From contig JAVYSB010000001.1 in NCBI GenBank assembly GCA_038729425.1, forward strand, positions 79,927 to 143,926: DNA of 64,000 bases, read 5' to 3'. Numbering within the stretch: the first letter of the stretch is position 1; the number at the start of each line of letters is the position of its first letter. The position numbers were made by a program, and so were the translations under genes. This document shows, piece by piece, positions 1 to 9,185 of this stretch. The DNA is from Thermoplasmataceae archaeon. GTDB taxonomy: Archaea > Thermoplasmatota > Thermoplasmata > Thermoplasmatales > Thermoplasmataceae. The notes beneath the pieces were generated by a model that saw only the letters and a program-made list of their open reading frames with translations, was not told the DNA's origin and made no database searches.

Positions 1-2
1 AG

Positions 3-59
3 AATGATGGCCATGAGAAAATGCGGAAAGAAATTGGTCGTGAAAAAATGAAGAGCTAA
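3..59 (+). CDS. Possible C-terminal tail of a gene entering from the left edge
   Basis: One forward frame is open from the first bases to a TAA at 57-59 and encodes a charged 18-residue tail (NDGHEKMRKEIG...). A second frame stops earlier, at 49-51. Nothing identifies the product and the gene would lie almost wholly outside the window. The only support is an open frame with charged, coding-like residues, on the same strand as cobS downstream. Confidence 0.2.
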   Translation, partial: NDGHEKMRKEIGREKMKS

Positions 60-354
60 TTTCCCGAAATAAGCCAGACGGCACCGGGATGGGCAGGAGA
101 TCCAAGACTGTGAGGCTTGAAAATACGAAGGTATTCATTGGTTGCGCGGTATGCGGTACTGATTTGATCATCGGCTGTGTGAATGAAAGTGAATTTCTCA
201 TGTGAGAACTTTCTATATACCATATTTGGCCTCTCTGGACTGGAAAACCATATTAGCTTCCAGCAGGAAGTGAAAAGAATCTCCTTCGGAAAGGATAGCC
301 AGAAAGAAAAAAGGAATTCTCCAAAGAGAAGAGAATGCAAAGAGGGAACCTGAT
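60..354. other. Gap before cobS with only small overlapping frames
   Basis: No recognisable gene. Two short forward frames can be drawn: 89-205 (38 codons, containing one CxxC pair) and 183-353 (56 codons, basic C-terminus, ending one base before the cobS ATG). They overlap in different frames. Neither resembles a family I know. The segment could hold tiny genes, a frameshifted remnant of an upstream cobalamin gene, or a leader. Confidence 0.3.
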
Positions 355-1146
355 ATGGCTGAAAAAAATGGAATAGTCGAAGATATAAAGTCACTGGTTA
401 GTTATTTCACGATCCTGCCTGTAAAATCTGATGATGTTCCTACAGTGCGGGGACTCTATTTCCTTTCTATTCTTGGCCTTTTCCTTGGGTTTATCGAGGG
501 TGTAATATACTACTTCCTCGCCACCTATGTTAGTCTATTCTCCGCCGCCGTAGTTTACGTGATATTGGTGACAGCCCTTTCAGGTTTTCATGCACTTGAT
601 TCGGTTCTAAACACAGGAAATGCACTGATGCTGAGAAATGACAGATCCAGATTGGTCAAGATGATGAAGAACCCAGCTGCTGGAACTGGAGGCATTGGAT
701 CAGTTCTTGTAGTATATGGTCTTACGGTAGCTTTCGTTCTCTCCATACCTCCTTTCTATGCCCTAATAGCCATCACTCTCGCAGAAGGAGCTGCAAAATT
801 AACATTTGTAACAACCTCCTTCGGTAAGAAATCTATAGGGAACGAAACCGTATCCGGCATAGTTGAGAACATTAACATGGGAGGGCCCGCCACCATCTAC
901 CTGAATATGATTATACTGATAGTACTCTCTTTAATCTTGGGGATTGACTTCCTTATCGCACTTGTGCTCACCCTGTTGGTTGCATATCTCGTACTGAAAA
1001 AAACTGCAAACGTGCTCTCAGGTATCAGCAGTGATGTCCTCGGATTCGCCGGAGAGATTGCAAGAATGACATATATCGCTGTATTTGCAATCCTTATCGC
1101 GGTGACTATGCATTATGGGGTTCTAAATCTCATAGTCCACGTTTGA
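355..1146 (+). CDS. cobS: Adenosylcobinamide-GDP ribazoletransferase (cobalamin synthase) CobS
   Basis: A 263-residue integral membrane protein matching the CobS family, which joins adenosylcobinamide-GDP to alpha-ribazole in the last steps of cobalamin assembly at the membrane. The family hallmarks are visible: an N-terminal TILPV segment, a small motif after the first helices (GFHALDSVLNTGN, about residues 77-89) in place of the usual acidic GG.HxDG loop, and a C-terminal GISSDVLGFAGE matching the conserved G.SGDxLGaxxE motif. About six hydrophobic segments are seen. The ATG at 355 follows directly on a TGA. No other cobalamin gene is visible, so its pathway partners lie elsewhere or to the left. 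The 3' end overlaps the convergent cgi121 by 24 bases. The acidic motif is less canonical than in bacteria. Confidence 0.85.
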   Translation: MAEKNGIVEDIKSLVSYFTILPVKSDDVPTVRGLYFLSILGLFLGFIEGVIYYFLATYVSLFSAAVVYVILVTALSGFHALDSVLNTGNALMLRNDRSRLVKMMKNPAAGTGGIGSVLVVYGLTVAFVLSIPPFYALIAITLAEGAAKLTFVTTSFGKKSIGNETVSGIVENINMGGPATIYLNMIILIVLSLILGIDFLIALVLTLLVAYLVLKKTANVLSGISSDVLGFAGEIARMTYIAVFAILIAVTMHYGVLNLIVHV

Positions 1147-1560
1147 CATGGCAGTCAATGTGTCCCTGTCCCTAACCTGGTCATCGTATACCAGAGGAGA
1201 TTCTTGTAACCTTCCAACTCTTCCGGAAAAACGCTCCAGAAATTCATAGAACTCACTCGGACTGCTGCAGATCACTATTGCTTTTTTGGTGTTCTTTGAT
1301 ATCCCAGCAGAGTGCAATGCACTTACGATCTGAGGCGACCCCGTGATATACATCATTACCAGCGATCCAAAATCGTGTATACGAGAGCTATAAGCAAGCC
1401 TCCTAGTAGCACGTTCGACGGCTATCCTCACTTGGAGCTCTGTAATGACTGCTTTCAAGTCAATGACAACAAATGTATCGGTCTGCTGCTTTGAAAAATC
1501 GATGATTTCACTCACACAGTTTGGTTCAAGAATAGAAATATAAAATAAATTAACCAACAT
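1123..1560 (-). CDS. cgi121: KEOPS complex subunit Cgi121
   Basis: A 145-residue protein matching Cgi121 (COG1617), the KEOPS subunit that helps recruit tRNA and stimulates Kae1/Bud32 in making threonylcarbamoyladenosine at tRNA position 37. Recognition rests on overall sequence: a mid-protein segment with AVERATRR, the [10 protein letters not shown] strand and a KAIVIC segment near residue 100. The frame stays open further upstream inside lonB, but residues before the ATG at 1560 look like out-of-frame Lon sequence. I therefore start at 1558-1560, which overlaps the 3' end of lonB by 11 bases. That overlap implies translational coupling with lonB. Kae1/Bud32 is not in this window. Confidence 0.8.
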   Translation of the reverse strand: MLVNLFYISILEPNCVSEIIDFSKQQTDTFVVIDLKAVITELQVRIAVERATRRLAYSSRIHDFGSLVMMYITGSPQIVSALHSAGISKNTKKAIVICSSPSEFYEFLERFSGRVGRLQESPLVYDDQVRDRDTLTAMSNVDYEI

Positions 1561-3496
1561 TGGCTCCAGCGCGTCCCGTTCCGGGGCCAATTTTTGGCTT
1601 AAGAAATTGTGATATTCTGTCAAGGAATTTCTGCCTGTCCGGTCCGGAAACGAAGGCGGTCTCGAGCACCTGCTGGATATTATCCACGGGAACGATTTCG
1701 ATCCTGTCCTTGTGTTTCTCGTCCAGTATGACGTCGCCATAGTTGGCATTTGGTAGTATTACTTTCTTCATGCCTGATTCGATTGCGGCCTCAACCTTAG
1801 CAGTCACGCCACCTACAGGAAGAACCGCTCCTCTCACGCTCAGTGAACCGGTCATAGCTATAGTCTGGTCGATAGGAATGTTCTCAATAGCCGATATAAC
1901 TGCGGTTGCGATTGAAACGCTGGCGGAGTCACCCTCAACTCCATCGTATGAACCAACAAACTGGATGTGAATATCCATGTCAGTTATGTCCTTGCCACTT
2001 ATTTTCTTGAACACGGCGGAGACATTTTCAACAGCTTCCTTGGCGATCTCCCCGAGTTTTCCTGTTGCAATAACGCTTCCGTTACCCTTCTTCTGTGCAG
2101 GGGTAACTTCGGCAACTATGGGCATAACGATACCGGTATAATCTGCCATTCCACTGTTTGCGCCCATGACAGCGAGGCCGTTGACCATTCCGACAGCCTC
2201 TCCTTCAGAAAGGAACGTCTTGTAGTTCTTTCTCACCTCAATCATTTTGTCGGCAACTTGCTGCTCAAGCGGCTTGCTTAGGTTTTTAGCGTCCATAACA
2301 TGCTTTGAAGTAACAATATCGGCCTTCTCGCTAATTGCTATGTCTCCCGCAACCCGGATAAGACCGCCAAGTTCTCTCAGTCTGAGGGTAAGTTTCCCCT
2401 TTCTCCCCGATCTCTTCTGCGCCTCCTTTATTATTTCGACGACTGCGCCTTTGTCAAGATGAGGGATCTTCTTGTCCTTCTGAACTTCTTGAGCGATAAA
2501 TTGAACTATTTTTTGCCTATTTTCGTCACTATCATCAAAAACATTGTTGACATAGACTTCGTACCCATATCCCCTTATTCTAGACCGAAGGGCAGGGTGT
2601 ATTCCCTGAACTGCGTCAAGATTCCCCGCGGCAACCAGTACAAAGTCGCAAGGTACCGGTTCTGTCTGAACCATTGCACCAGCGCTCCTTTCGCTCTGTC
2701 CGGATATTGAAAATTTCTTCTCCTGCATTGCTGTAAGAAGAGCCTGCTGGCTTTCCGGCCTCAGGAGGTTCATTTCATCTACGAACAGCACGCCTTTGTG
2801 TGCCTTGTGAATATTGCCCGCTTCGACTCTATCGTGCGCTGGAGTCTCAAGCCCGCCAGACTGAAATGGATCATGTCTGACGTCTCCCAGCAACGCACCG
2901 GAATGAGCCCCAGTAGAATCTATAAAAGGCGGTTTCTCGTTTCCCGTATGCGAAACAAGAAGTTTAGGGATCATTGCTTTTTCCTGTCTGAAGCTTGGAT
3001 TCATGGCAAGTGCCACATACAGGATTGCAGCTGCTATAATGGCATAAAAGAGTATAATTATGCCATACATAACCGCGAAAATTATTCCTATGAACACGAT
3101 TGAGAAAATCACGAGCATGATGGATCTGGCCCTGTCCCGCTTTACCCTTTCAGCCTTGATCTGATACTGTTTTACGACCTCTCTGCCTTTCCCGGCAGGT
3201 AACGTCTTTACCTTTGGCCTGTTTGAGTCCTCAGGGTTCGGGAATACAAGTATATCCTCCAGTTCTTCTTTTGGCAGAAAGTCCACCATAGACTGGGCAA
3301 GCATTGACTTTCCAGTTCCAGGGTCCCCGATGAGTAATACATGTCTTTTCTGGAGCGCGGCTTTCTTTACTACTTCCCCTGCGCTCTCCTGTCCTATGAC
3401 CTGATCAAAGAGGACTGGTGGGACCTTGATGTCCTTTGTCGATGTAATATTTAATTTGTCAACCCATTCCTCTACACTGTCGACTGTATCTTCCAC
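1550..3496 (-). CDS. lonB: Archaeal membrane-anchored ATP-dependent protease LonB
   Basis: A 648-residue LonB. An AAA+ domain with Walker A GDPGTGKS (residues 57-64) is interrupted by a hairpin of two membrane helices (about 125-165), and Walker B FVDEMN follows. The C-terminal S16 protease domain has catalytic Ser524 in GDSAS and Lys567 in GGVTAK. The enzyme degrades unfolded and regulatory proteins at the inner face of the membrane and is the main membrane protease of archaea lacking FtsH. The start is a GTG at 3494-3496. A strong TATA stretch lies at 3561-3574 on the minus strand, with AGACAAAA (3545-3552) just inside it, suggesting regulated transcription. It is co-oriented and overlapping with cgi121. 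Confidence 0.95.
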   Translation of the reverse strand: MEDTVDSVEEWVDKLNITSTKDIKVPPVLFDQVIGQESAGEVVKKAALQKRHVLLIGDPGTGKSMLAQSMVDFLPKEELEDILVFPNPEDSNRPKVKTLPAGKGREVVKQYQIKAERVKRDRARSIMLVIFSIVFIGIIFAVMYGIIILFYAIIAAAILYVALAMNPSFRQEKAMIPKLLVSHTGNEKPPFIDSTGAHSGALLGDVRHDPFQSGGLETPAHDRVEAGNIHKAHKGVLFVDEMNLLRPESQQALLTAMQEKKFSISGQSERSAGAMVQTEPVPCDFVLVAAGNLDAVQGIHPALRSRIRGYGYEVYVNNVFDDSDENRQKIVQFIAQEVQKDKKIPHLDKGAVVEIIKEAQKRSGRKGKLTLRLRELGGLIRVAGDIAISEKADIVTSKHVMDAKNLSKPLEQQVADKMIEVRKNYKTFLSEGEAVGMVNGLAVMGANSGMADYTGIVMPIVAEVTPAQKKGNGSVIATGKLGEIAKEAVENVSAVFKKISGKDITDMDIHIQFVGSYDGVEGDSASVSIATAVISAIENIPIDQTIAMTGSLSVRGAVLPVGGVTAKVEAAIESGMKKVILPNANYGDVILDEKHKDRIEIVPVDNIQQVLETAFVSGPDRQKFLDRISQFLKPKIGPGTGRAGANVG

Positions 3497-3544
3497 ACTT
3501 ACGTATCCAAATTCAATAATTAAGCCTTTTCAATATTGAGTTAA

Positions 3545-3574
3545 TTTTGTCTTTTGTAACTTATAATATATATA
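3545..3574 (-). promoter_or_regulatory. lonB promoter: TATA stretch plus AGACAAAA box
   Basis: Read on the minus strand, TATATATATTATAA (3574 to 3561) is followed at once by the 8-mer AGACAAAA (3552 to 3545). This would give a start of transcription near 3535-3540 and a 5' leader of about 40 bases. The 8-mer recurs upstream of several other genes in the window, so it may be an operator. Confidence 0.5.
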
Positions 3575-3663
3575 CCCACAGCGGAAGTTGCAAAATTAAA
3601 GAAAAATACCGAAATAAACATGATTTAAAAAATGGGGATATTTAGGAAACGGTAAACTGTGGT

Positions 3664-4020
3664 TTAACCTATTTCTACGGCAAATATCTTCTTCTGGGTG
3701 AACATTGCTTTCATGGCTCTGACTTCATCCACAACGTCGGGGTTCACCTTGAAGTACTTGAAACCATTCTTAGTTTGCTCCGCCTTAACGAGTCCAAGAC
3801 CAACCAGGCTTTCTTCTACGGTGTATCTCACACCGAGTCCCTCAAGGCATCCTTTCACGTTGGAGGGATCCGACTTGATTGCCCTGGAGATTTCCGAAAG
3901 ATACGACCTGTACGGATATATGCTAAGCAGATAGAAGAGAGCTTTTCTTCTAAGCTCACTCCTGTTAAGTGATCTTATGACGTTTCCGTCTGCCACCGTT
4001 TCCATACGCTTATATTCCAT
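3664..4020 (-). CDS. Small winged-helix DNA-binding regulator
   Basis: A 118-residue protein with a clear winged-helix pattern. A helix (RRKALFYLLSIYPY) is followed by YLSEISRAIKSDPSNVKGCLEGL, the expected positioning and recognition helices (about 39-62). Then comes a wing with hydrophobic strands (YTVEESLVGLGLV, GFKYFKV) and a short C-terminal helix that could dimerise. It looks like a standalone transcription factor and I see no ligand domain. Its own upstream region carries two copies of TTTTGTCTGAC in opposite orientation (4038-4048 and 4111-4121), so autoregulation is likely. The same 8-mer core lies at other promoters in the window. The family name is unknown to me. Confidence 0.75.
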   Translation of the reverse strand: MEYKRMETVADGNVIRSLNRSELRRKALFYLLSIYPYRSYLSEISRAIKSDPSNVKGCLEGLGVRYTVEESLVGLGLVKAEQTKNGFKYFKVNPDVVDEVRAMKAMFTQKKIFAVEIG

Positions 4021-4037
4021 AGACTATATTTAAAACT

Positions 4038-4121
4038 TTTTGTCTGACAAACCACAGATAGCTTCTAATACATTCCCACTGCACAAACTACCTACATAAG
4101 AGGTATTTAAGTCAGACAAAA
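4038..4121. promoter_or_regulatory. Inverted TTTTGTCTGAC sites around the regulator promoter
   Basis: TTTTGTCTGAC (4038-4048) and its exact reverse complement GTCAGACAAAA (4111-4121) flank the region between ilvE and the regulator. The proximal copy is itself a perfect dyad, TTTGTC-T-GACAAA (4039-4051). On the minus strand the distal copy abuts a TATA-like CTTAAATACC (4112 to 4103). The proximal one sits about 20 bases before the regulator ATG. This placement suits repression or looping by the gene product. Confidence 0.55.
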
Positions 4122-4148
4122 CAATAAACCCCAAATTAACCTGTCCAT

Positions 4149-5063
4149 TTAAGTGATCCTGGTAAGCCAAGTTTCATATTTCCCTACTTTTCCCGTTACG
4201 GTGTCACTGTACAGTTTTGCAATCTTCCCAGTAATCTTGCCAGTTGAACCTTCCGAAACAATGATCCCATCCACCTCCACTATTGGGGATATCTCGGCAG
4301 CCGTACCTGCGAAAAACAGCTCATCAGCGTTATACAGTTCTTCTCTGTGCACAAATCTCTCAATGACCTCTACCCCCATATCTGCTGCAAGTTTCATCAC
4401 TGTGTCCCGAGTTATGCCGACAAGAATATCCGATTCAACGCTCGGCGTTATCAGCCTATTTCCGCTTACGAGAAATATATTTTCCCCGGGACCTTCGGTT
4501 ATATATCCTGCTGTACTTGTTAGGATAGCTTCATCATAGCCCATGCTCACCGCTTCCCTGTTTGCAATTATCGAATTAAGATAATTTCCGCTGGCTTTTG
4601 CCTCGATAGGCAAAACCGCTGACGATGGCCTGTGCCAAGAGGAAACCTTGCACTTGAGACCTTTCATTTCTTTTGCAGAATAGTAACTTTTGAATGGCAC
4701 TGCTCCGATGAAAACGCTCACTTTTTTGCCAACAGTACTGAGCCCTATCCGATCATCGTTGTAGAACGCAAAGGGTCTGATATACGCGTTCCGGTATTCA
4801 TTTAGTGAAATGATATCTCTGATCCCTTTCTCGATGTCATCAGCAGTGAAGGGAATTGACATGGAATATATTTTCATGGATCTCAGAAACCTCAGTACAT
4901 GTTCCCGCAACCTGAAGATTGAAGCAGACTCGCTGGTATCGTAGCTCCTGATCCCCTCAAATATTCCGCTTCCATACTGCAGGGAATGCGTCAGGACAGG
5001 CACCCTGGACTCTGAATATCTTACGATCTTGCCATCAAGCCAAACACGCGCTTCGCTTTCCAT
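4149..5063 (-). CDS. ilvE: Branched-chain amino acid aminotransferase
   Basis: A 304-residue class IV PLP aminotransferase that interconverts valine, leucine and isoleucine with their 2-oxo acids. The family blocks are present: QYGSGIFEGIR near the N-terminus, RPFAFY, catalytic lysine Lys156 in EAKASGNYLNS, the E..GPGENIFLV segment and GITRDTV. Length is normal. The ATG at 5063 faces aroC across a 103-base divergent intergenic region that must hold both promoters. D-amino acid aminotransferase and ADC lyase are related folds, but the motif set fits IlvE. Confidence 0.93.
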   Translation of the reverse strand: MESEARVWLDGKIVRYSESRVPVLTHSLQYGSGIFEGIRSYDTSESASIFRLREHVLRFLRSMKIYSMSIPFTADDIEKGIRDIISLNEYRNAYIRPFAFYNDDRIGLSTVGKKVSVFIGAVPFKSYYSAKEMKGLKCKVSSWHRPSSAVLPIEAKASGNYLNSIIANREAVSMGYDEAILTSTAGYITEGPGENIFLVSGNRLITPSVESDILVGITRDTVMKLAADMGVEVIERFVHREELYNADELFFAGTAAEISPIVEVDGIIVSEGSTGKITGKIAKLYSDTVTGKVGKYETWLTRIT

Positions 5064-5166
5064 GATGATCCTTCTGCTATCCCGTCTCGATATAATTTAT
5101 TGATGTTTATCCTTCGATCAAGAGGAACCTGCAAAATTAGATATAATAAACTTATGATATAGATCA

Positions 5167-6255
5167 GTGTCGTTTACCATTGGAAACGATCTCAGGTTTA
5201 CCGTTTTTGGAGAATCTCACGGCCCAGCAGTGGGGGGGGTCATTGATGGTTTCCCATCTGGATTTGCTCTGAATCTGGATGGCGCCTCAAAATGGATGGA
5301 ACGTAGACGCCCCGGCCAGAGCGAGATCACCACAAGACGCAATGAATCAGATATTGTCAGTGTGCTGTCTGGGCTGAGTGACGGTTACACCAATGGGGGG
5401 CCACTTGCTTTTTACATCAATAACAGCGATGTTATAAGCGAGCATTATTCTGAACTTAAATACAAACCAAGGCCAGGGCATGCTGACTTCTCGATGCTGA
5501 TGAAGTACGGGAAACACAGACCTTTTCAAGGCGGAGGATTCCTTTCTGGAAGGCTTACTGCACCACTAGTATTTGCGGGCGCAACCTGTATTCAGTTGCT
5601 TGAAAAGTATAACATCACCATTACATCGTACATTGACAGGATTGGTGATACCAACCTCGATCATGAGGTAGAGATTCGTCCGGAAGATGCATATTCCTTC
5701 AAGACAAGGATCCCTGACCAGAGTGTTGATGAGGCGGCTTACTCTGCCATCAGGGCGGCATTAGGGAGAGGAGACAGCCTCGGTTCGTCAGTACGCACGG
5801 TCGTCACCGGCCTTCCCCCCGGTATCGGTGAGCCTATTTTCGATTCCATGGAAAGTGAGATCAGCAGGATGATGTTTTCTATACCGGCAATAAAGGGAAT
5901 TGAGTTTGGCCTTGGATTTGACTTCGCCAGCTCTGCTGGCTCGACGGTCAGGGATGAGATGTACGTTAAGGAAGGTAAAGTATCATTCCTGAGCAACAAT
6001 AACGGCGGCATCCTTGGTGGAATTTCCAACGGAATGCCCATGACTTTCAGGGTGGCCGTGAAACCAACATCTTCCATAAGAATGGAGGAGAGGACCGTGA
6101 ACCTCGAAACCATGGAGGATACGTCTATCTTGATAAAGGGCAGGCACGACCCCTGTATAGGAATACGCGCTCTTCCTGTAATCCAGACTGCAACTGCGAT
6201 TGTTATAGCAGACTTTATGATTACAGCGGATCGCATTCCAAGGGTGTTGACCTAG
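5167..6255 (+). CDS. aroC: Chorismate synthase
   Basis: A 362-residue chorismate synthase, catalysing the last shared shikimate step (EPSP to chorismate, needing reduced FMN). Diagnostic motifs are FGESHGPAVGGVIDG at residues 13-27, the RRRPGQSEITTxRxE block, GHADF, and FSSNNNGGILGGIS-like sequence (LSNNNGGILGGISNG) before the C-terminal RHDPCIGIRALPV. The start is a GTG at 5167. An AT-rich stretch about 25 bases upstream suits a leaderless transcript. The TAG stop overlaps the stop codon of the convergent DUF2070 gene. Confidence 0.96.
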   Translation: MSFTIGNDLRFTVFGESHGPAVGGVIDGFPSGFALNLDGASKWMERRRPGQSEITTRRNESDIVSVLSGLSDGYTNGGPLAFYINNSDVISEHYSELKYKPRPGHADFSMLMKYGKHRPFQGGGFLSGRLTAPLVFAGATCIQLLEKYNITITSYIDRIGDTNLDHEVEIRPEDAYSFKTRIPDQSVDEAAYSAIRAALGRGDSLGSSVRTVVTGLPPGIGEPIFDSMESEISRMMFSIPAIKGIEFGLGFDFASSAGSTVRDEMYVKEGKVSFLSNNNGGILGGISNGMPMTFRVAVKPTSSIRMEERTVNLETMEDTSILIKGRHDPCIGIRALPVIQTATAIVIADFMITADRIPRVLT

Positions 6256-7817
6256 AACAGGCTTGAGAACGGGATAAGGAAGAGCAGAAATGAAATAATC
6301 AGTGCGAGGGGAAGAGTAAATGCGATCGCTCTCTTGGCCTTCTTCACAGTGGAAAGGACGCTTGCCGTCAGCTTGTGATAGCTGTTCTCTTCACCCATCT
6401 TCACCCCGACATCTACTGACGCCATACCTAACTCAACGTTGCCAGTATTCCTCACTGCGTCCCTGATAGTTCCTACAATGAGATCAGAGATTATGTCCAG
6501 GTCTCCGTCCATACCCAGCGGAAAAACATCCAAAGTGCTCGCGTTGACTATATGATTGTCCGTGGTATAGATTTCAACGTTAGATACAATATGAGCTGAC
6601 TTCTTTCTGACCATGTCTATGACCTCCCGCGTTACATTGTTTGAATCCGTCAAGACAATGGCATCATTTCTTTCTCCAGAATTGATAGCAAGGGTCTGAA
6701 TTCCCATTTTAGCCAAGCCTGGGAAAGTTGCTTTCAAAGATGCAAATCCTACCTTTGCAGGTAAATTTGGATTGGATCTCACAAATTCTCTGGTAAATGG
6801 CTTTATTAAATCAGAACAGTCCCTGAGCTCGTTTGCTCCTTTGGTAAAATTGTTCTGGGCATCAACCAGCGCAAATTCACTTGCTCCGTGAGCTTTTATA
6901 GCCTCCATTACCCTCATTCCCTCACCGAGCTCGATGTCGTCGAACGGTTCCAAGTCGGGCACTACACCACCAAATCCAAAATTTCCGAATCTCATGAGGG
7001 TTATGCTGTATCTGCCCGCGTTAAGCTTTCTGAATCGTGACATCACTTTTGTGTACTTCATTTTGCGAAGTGCCTCACGAATTCCTGATGCAATGTTATC
7101 AATGTCATTTTCTCCCTGGCAGTTGTTCGCGTGGGTTGTTGAAGTGTGAAATACCATGAGTTCCCTGCCCATATCTGAAAGCTTATCCTGCAGCCTGATT
7201 GGCAGGTCGCTGCAGCCAAGACGCCCAAACGGTCCGGGGTGCACATATGGAAAAATGAGTGACACAAGCGGTCCATGCGAATTCCGGATGTCAATTACCT
7301 TGACAGGAACGATCTGCTCTTTCTTGTATATCCTGTCAAAGAACTCTTTGCCAACCTGATCCGAATCTCCCATGGATCGAAAGTTGAGGAAAAACTGCAA
7401 AAGTTTCATAGGGCTTACGCCGTAGTCTGTCGCGAAGTCCGAAAGCACTGATCTTGCAAACAGGATTGCAATCAGGGCACTAATAACGGATGAAAGAACA
7501 AAGGGTATTATGAGTGAGTATCCCCCAAAAAGGTATCCAAACGTTATTATTGCGGCATATGTGTAATTAAGGGATGGGGGGAGGAGGTACGATATTTTCT
7601 CAGTATAGTACACCTCAAAGATAAGAACTCTGAAAAATGAGACGAATGACACAGCAAAGAACAACTGCGCTTCCACGCTTCCAAAAGCATCCAAAAGATG
7701 GGAAATCCAAAAGATGACTGTCCACAAACCGTAGCTTATAAAGTCCAGATATACAATCCTTCTAAGCGGGAAATGGAATTTTCCAATCTTAATAAATATG
7801 GAATCGAAGATTATCAC
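6252..7817 (-). CDS. DUF2070 (COG3356) archaeal membrane protein; true N-terminus probably further upstream
   Basis: A 521-residue protein from a GTG at 7817. Several N-terminal membrane helices are followed by a large soluble domain rich in conserved motifs (FPYVHPGPFGRLG, FHTSTTHANNCQGE, DAQNNFTKG) and one C-terminal helix, matching the archaeal DUF2070 family. Its function is unknown. The His/Asp/Glu-rich motifs suggest a metal-dependent hydrolase-like soluble domain, which is inference. The frame stays open upstream to 8021 and adds about 68 residues, a basic segment and another membrane helix. That would bring it to about 590 residues, nearer family length, but no ATG, GTG or TTG occurs there. 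Its stop overlaps the aroC stop by three bases. Confidence 0.8.
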   Translation of the reverse strand: MIIFDSIFIKIGKFHFPLRRIVYLDFISYGLWTVIFWISHLLDAFGSVEAQLFFAVSFVSFFRVLIFEVYYTEKISYLLPPSLNYTYAAIITFGYLFGGYSLIIPFVLSSVISALIAILFARSVLSDFATDYGVSPMKLLQFFLNFRSMGDSDQVGKEFFDRIYKKEQIVPVKVIDIRNSHGPLVSLIFPYVHPGPFGRLGCSDLPIRLQDKLSDMGRELMVFHTSTTHANNCQGENDIDNIASGIREALRKMKYTKVMSRFRKLNAGRYSITLMRFGNFGFGGVVPDLEPFDDIELGEGMRVMEAIKAHGASEFALVDAQNNFTKGANELRDCSDLIKPFTREFVRSNPNLPAKVGFASLKATFPGLAKMGIQTLAINSGERNDAIVLTDSNNVTREVIDMVRKKSAHIVSNVEIYTTDNHIVNASTLDVFPLGMDGDLDIISDLIVGTIRDAVRNTGNVELGMASVDVGVKMGEENSYHKLTASVLSTVKKAKRAIAFTLPLALIISFLLFLIPFSSLF

Positions 7818-8056
7818 AAGTATGAATGAGAGAATGAAGCCGATCGCAACCTCCAGGATTGACCCTACCAGAACATAATCAACAACTGCGAGAATGAAAA
7901 TTGGAACTATGTAGAATTTCCATCCCGGCGCCCCTCTGACAAATCTGCTGAGGTCTTCAATTGATCTGTGTTTCTTAGGTACTGGCTGCGTTGGTGTGAA
8001 TACGCTGTGATTTAATAATGCTTACTCAATTGCTTAATTCTTGCCTTTAAGTATCT

Positions 8057-9178
8057 TCAGGAGCTTTTTTTCAACTCAATGAGACTCTTATAATGATTTT
8101 CAAGCATTTCCACATGTGTATGAGGATCATACCTGCCGGATATGTACTTTCTCGCGCTTTCGCACAATTCTGTGTGCTTGTTATTGTTGCTCTTCAATTC
8201 TCGAATCTTCTCCGCAACTTCCTTCGGCTTTGAAAAATCAACGCCTATCATGCCGTTTTCAGGTGAATTAGTGTTTATAAGTGGGAATTTATTTGAAACG
8301 ATTGCCGGTTTTCCACACGCCATAGCTTCGAGAACTGCTATACCAAAAGTATCCGTCTCTGAAGGGTGCACGAAGACAGAAGCATTAGAAAGGGCACTCA
8401 GCTTCTCCTGCTCCCCAATATAGCCCGTCATCTGCACAAGATCCTCAAGATCCATCTTGGATATCATTTTCCTGATCTTATCCTCCTCTGGTCCAGTGCC
8501 GGATATGACAAACCTGACGCCATTGTTTCTAGGGAACTCATTGGCTACGTCCAGTATATTGTAAATACCCTTGTCCTTGGTGATCCTCCCTATATATTGA
8601 ACCACGAATTTGTTTTCCCTGCTCTTCCCCGGTTTATACCTGTCTGTACGAACGAAGAGTGGAAGCTCAATGGCATTTCTTATACCATTTTCCTTCAGGA
8701 ATTCCACTGCAGATTGACTCGGTGCCGTTACCATGTCACATTTATCGTAAAGGTAAACATTGTATCTCCATGAAAGATCAAACAACTGGCTCTTGAAGGG
8801 AAGTTTTATGGATTCCTGCATCCGTATAAAATCCGTGTGAAACGTGGCGACAACCGGTATGTTTTTCTTTCTTGCGGTGTGATACCCTATTGACCCCATG
8901 AAGAACGAGGAATGTATATGAACAACGTCTAGCTCAAGTGAATTCAGTTTCCTGAACAGTAGAAAAGGATAGAGAGCCAGTGGCCATCTGTATTGCGGAT
9001 ACACGAAAATGGGAACGGACTGGCTTATGAATACATTCTTCTCGTGCCTATCCCCGCTCAACGAAAAAACAAAGACCTCGTGCCCCCGATCCTCCAATGC
9101 TCTCTTGGTATCACGGAGATAATGGGAAACGCCATCCGGCGTTGGGTAATATGTATCCGTGAAGAATCCTATCTTCAT
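8057..9178 (-). CDS. GT4-family glycosyltransferase
   Basis: A 373-residue GT-B glycosyltransferase of family 4. The N-terminal half opens with FFTDTYYPTPDGVSHYL and has the HIHSSFFMGSIGYHTAR and ATFHTD segments. The C-terminal nucleotide-sugar domain has YIGRITKDKG, SGTGPE and the EX7E block in PSETDTFGIAVLEAMACGKP. The N-terminal pattern resembles glycolipid and mannosyl transferases that act on membrane lipids (diglycosyl-diacylglycerol synthase or PimB-like). Acceptor and sugar cannot be read from sequence. It lies 7 bases downstream of the COG3199 gene in a minus-strand operon, and the next gene down (DUF2070) is a membrane protein. An envelope glycolipid role is plausible. Confidence 0.88.
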   Translation of the reverse strand: MKIGFFTDTYYPTPDGVSHYLRDTKRALEDRGHEVFVFSLSGDRHEKNVFISQSVPIFVYPQYRWPLALYPFLLFRKLNSLELDVVHIHSSFFMGSIGYHTARKKNIPVVATFHTDFIRMQESIKLPFKSQLFDLSWRYNVYLYDKCDMVTAPSQSAVEFLKENGIRNAIELPLFVRTDRYKPGKSRENKFVVQYIGRITKDKGIYNILDVANEFPRNNGVRFVISGTGPEEDKIRKMISKMDLEDLVQMTGYIGEQEKLSALSNASVFVHPSETDTFGIAVLEAMACGKPAIVSNKFPLINTNSPENGMIGVDFSKPKEVAEKIRELKSNNNKHTELCESARKYISGRYDPHTHVEMLENHYKSLIELKKSS

Positions 9179-9185
9179 TACTCTA

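Noticed and set aside
56..394. 112-codon minus-strand frame across the cobS start
   Set aside because: It overlaps the cobS N-terminus, has low-complexity Phe/Leu/Ser content typical of an antisense shadow, and matches no family.
1561..1749. Upstream extension of the Cgi121 frame inside lonB
   Set aside because: These residues are an out-of-frame reading of the conserved Lon C-terminus; the family N-terminus begins at the ATG at 1560.
5739..6236. 165-codon minus frame inside aroC
   Set aside because: Antisense of the aroC reading frame; aroC carries full family motifs.
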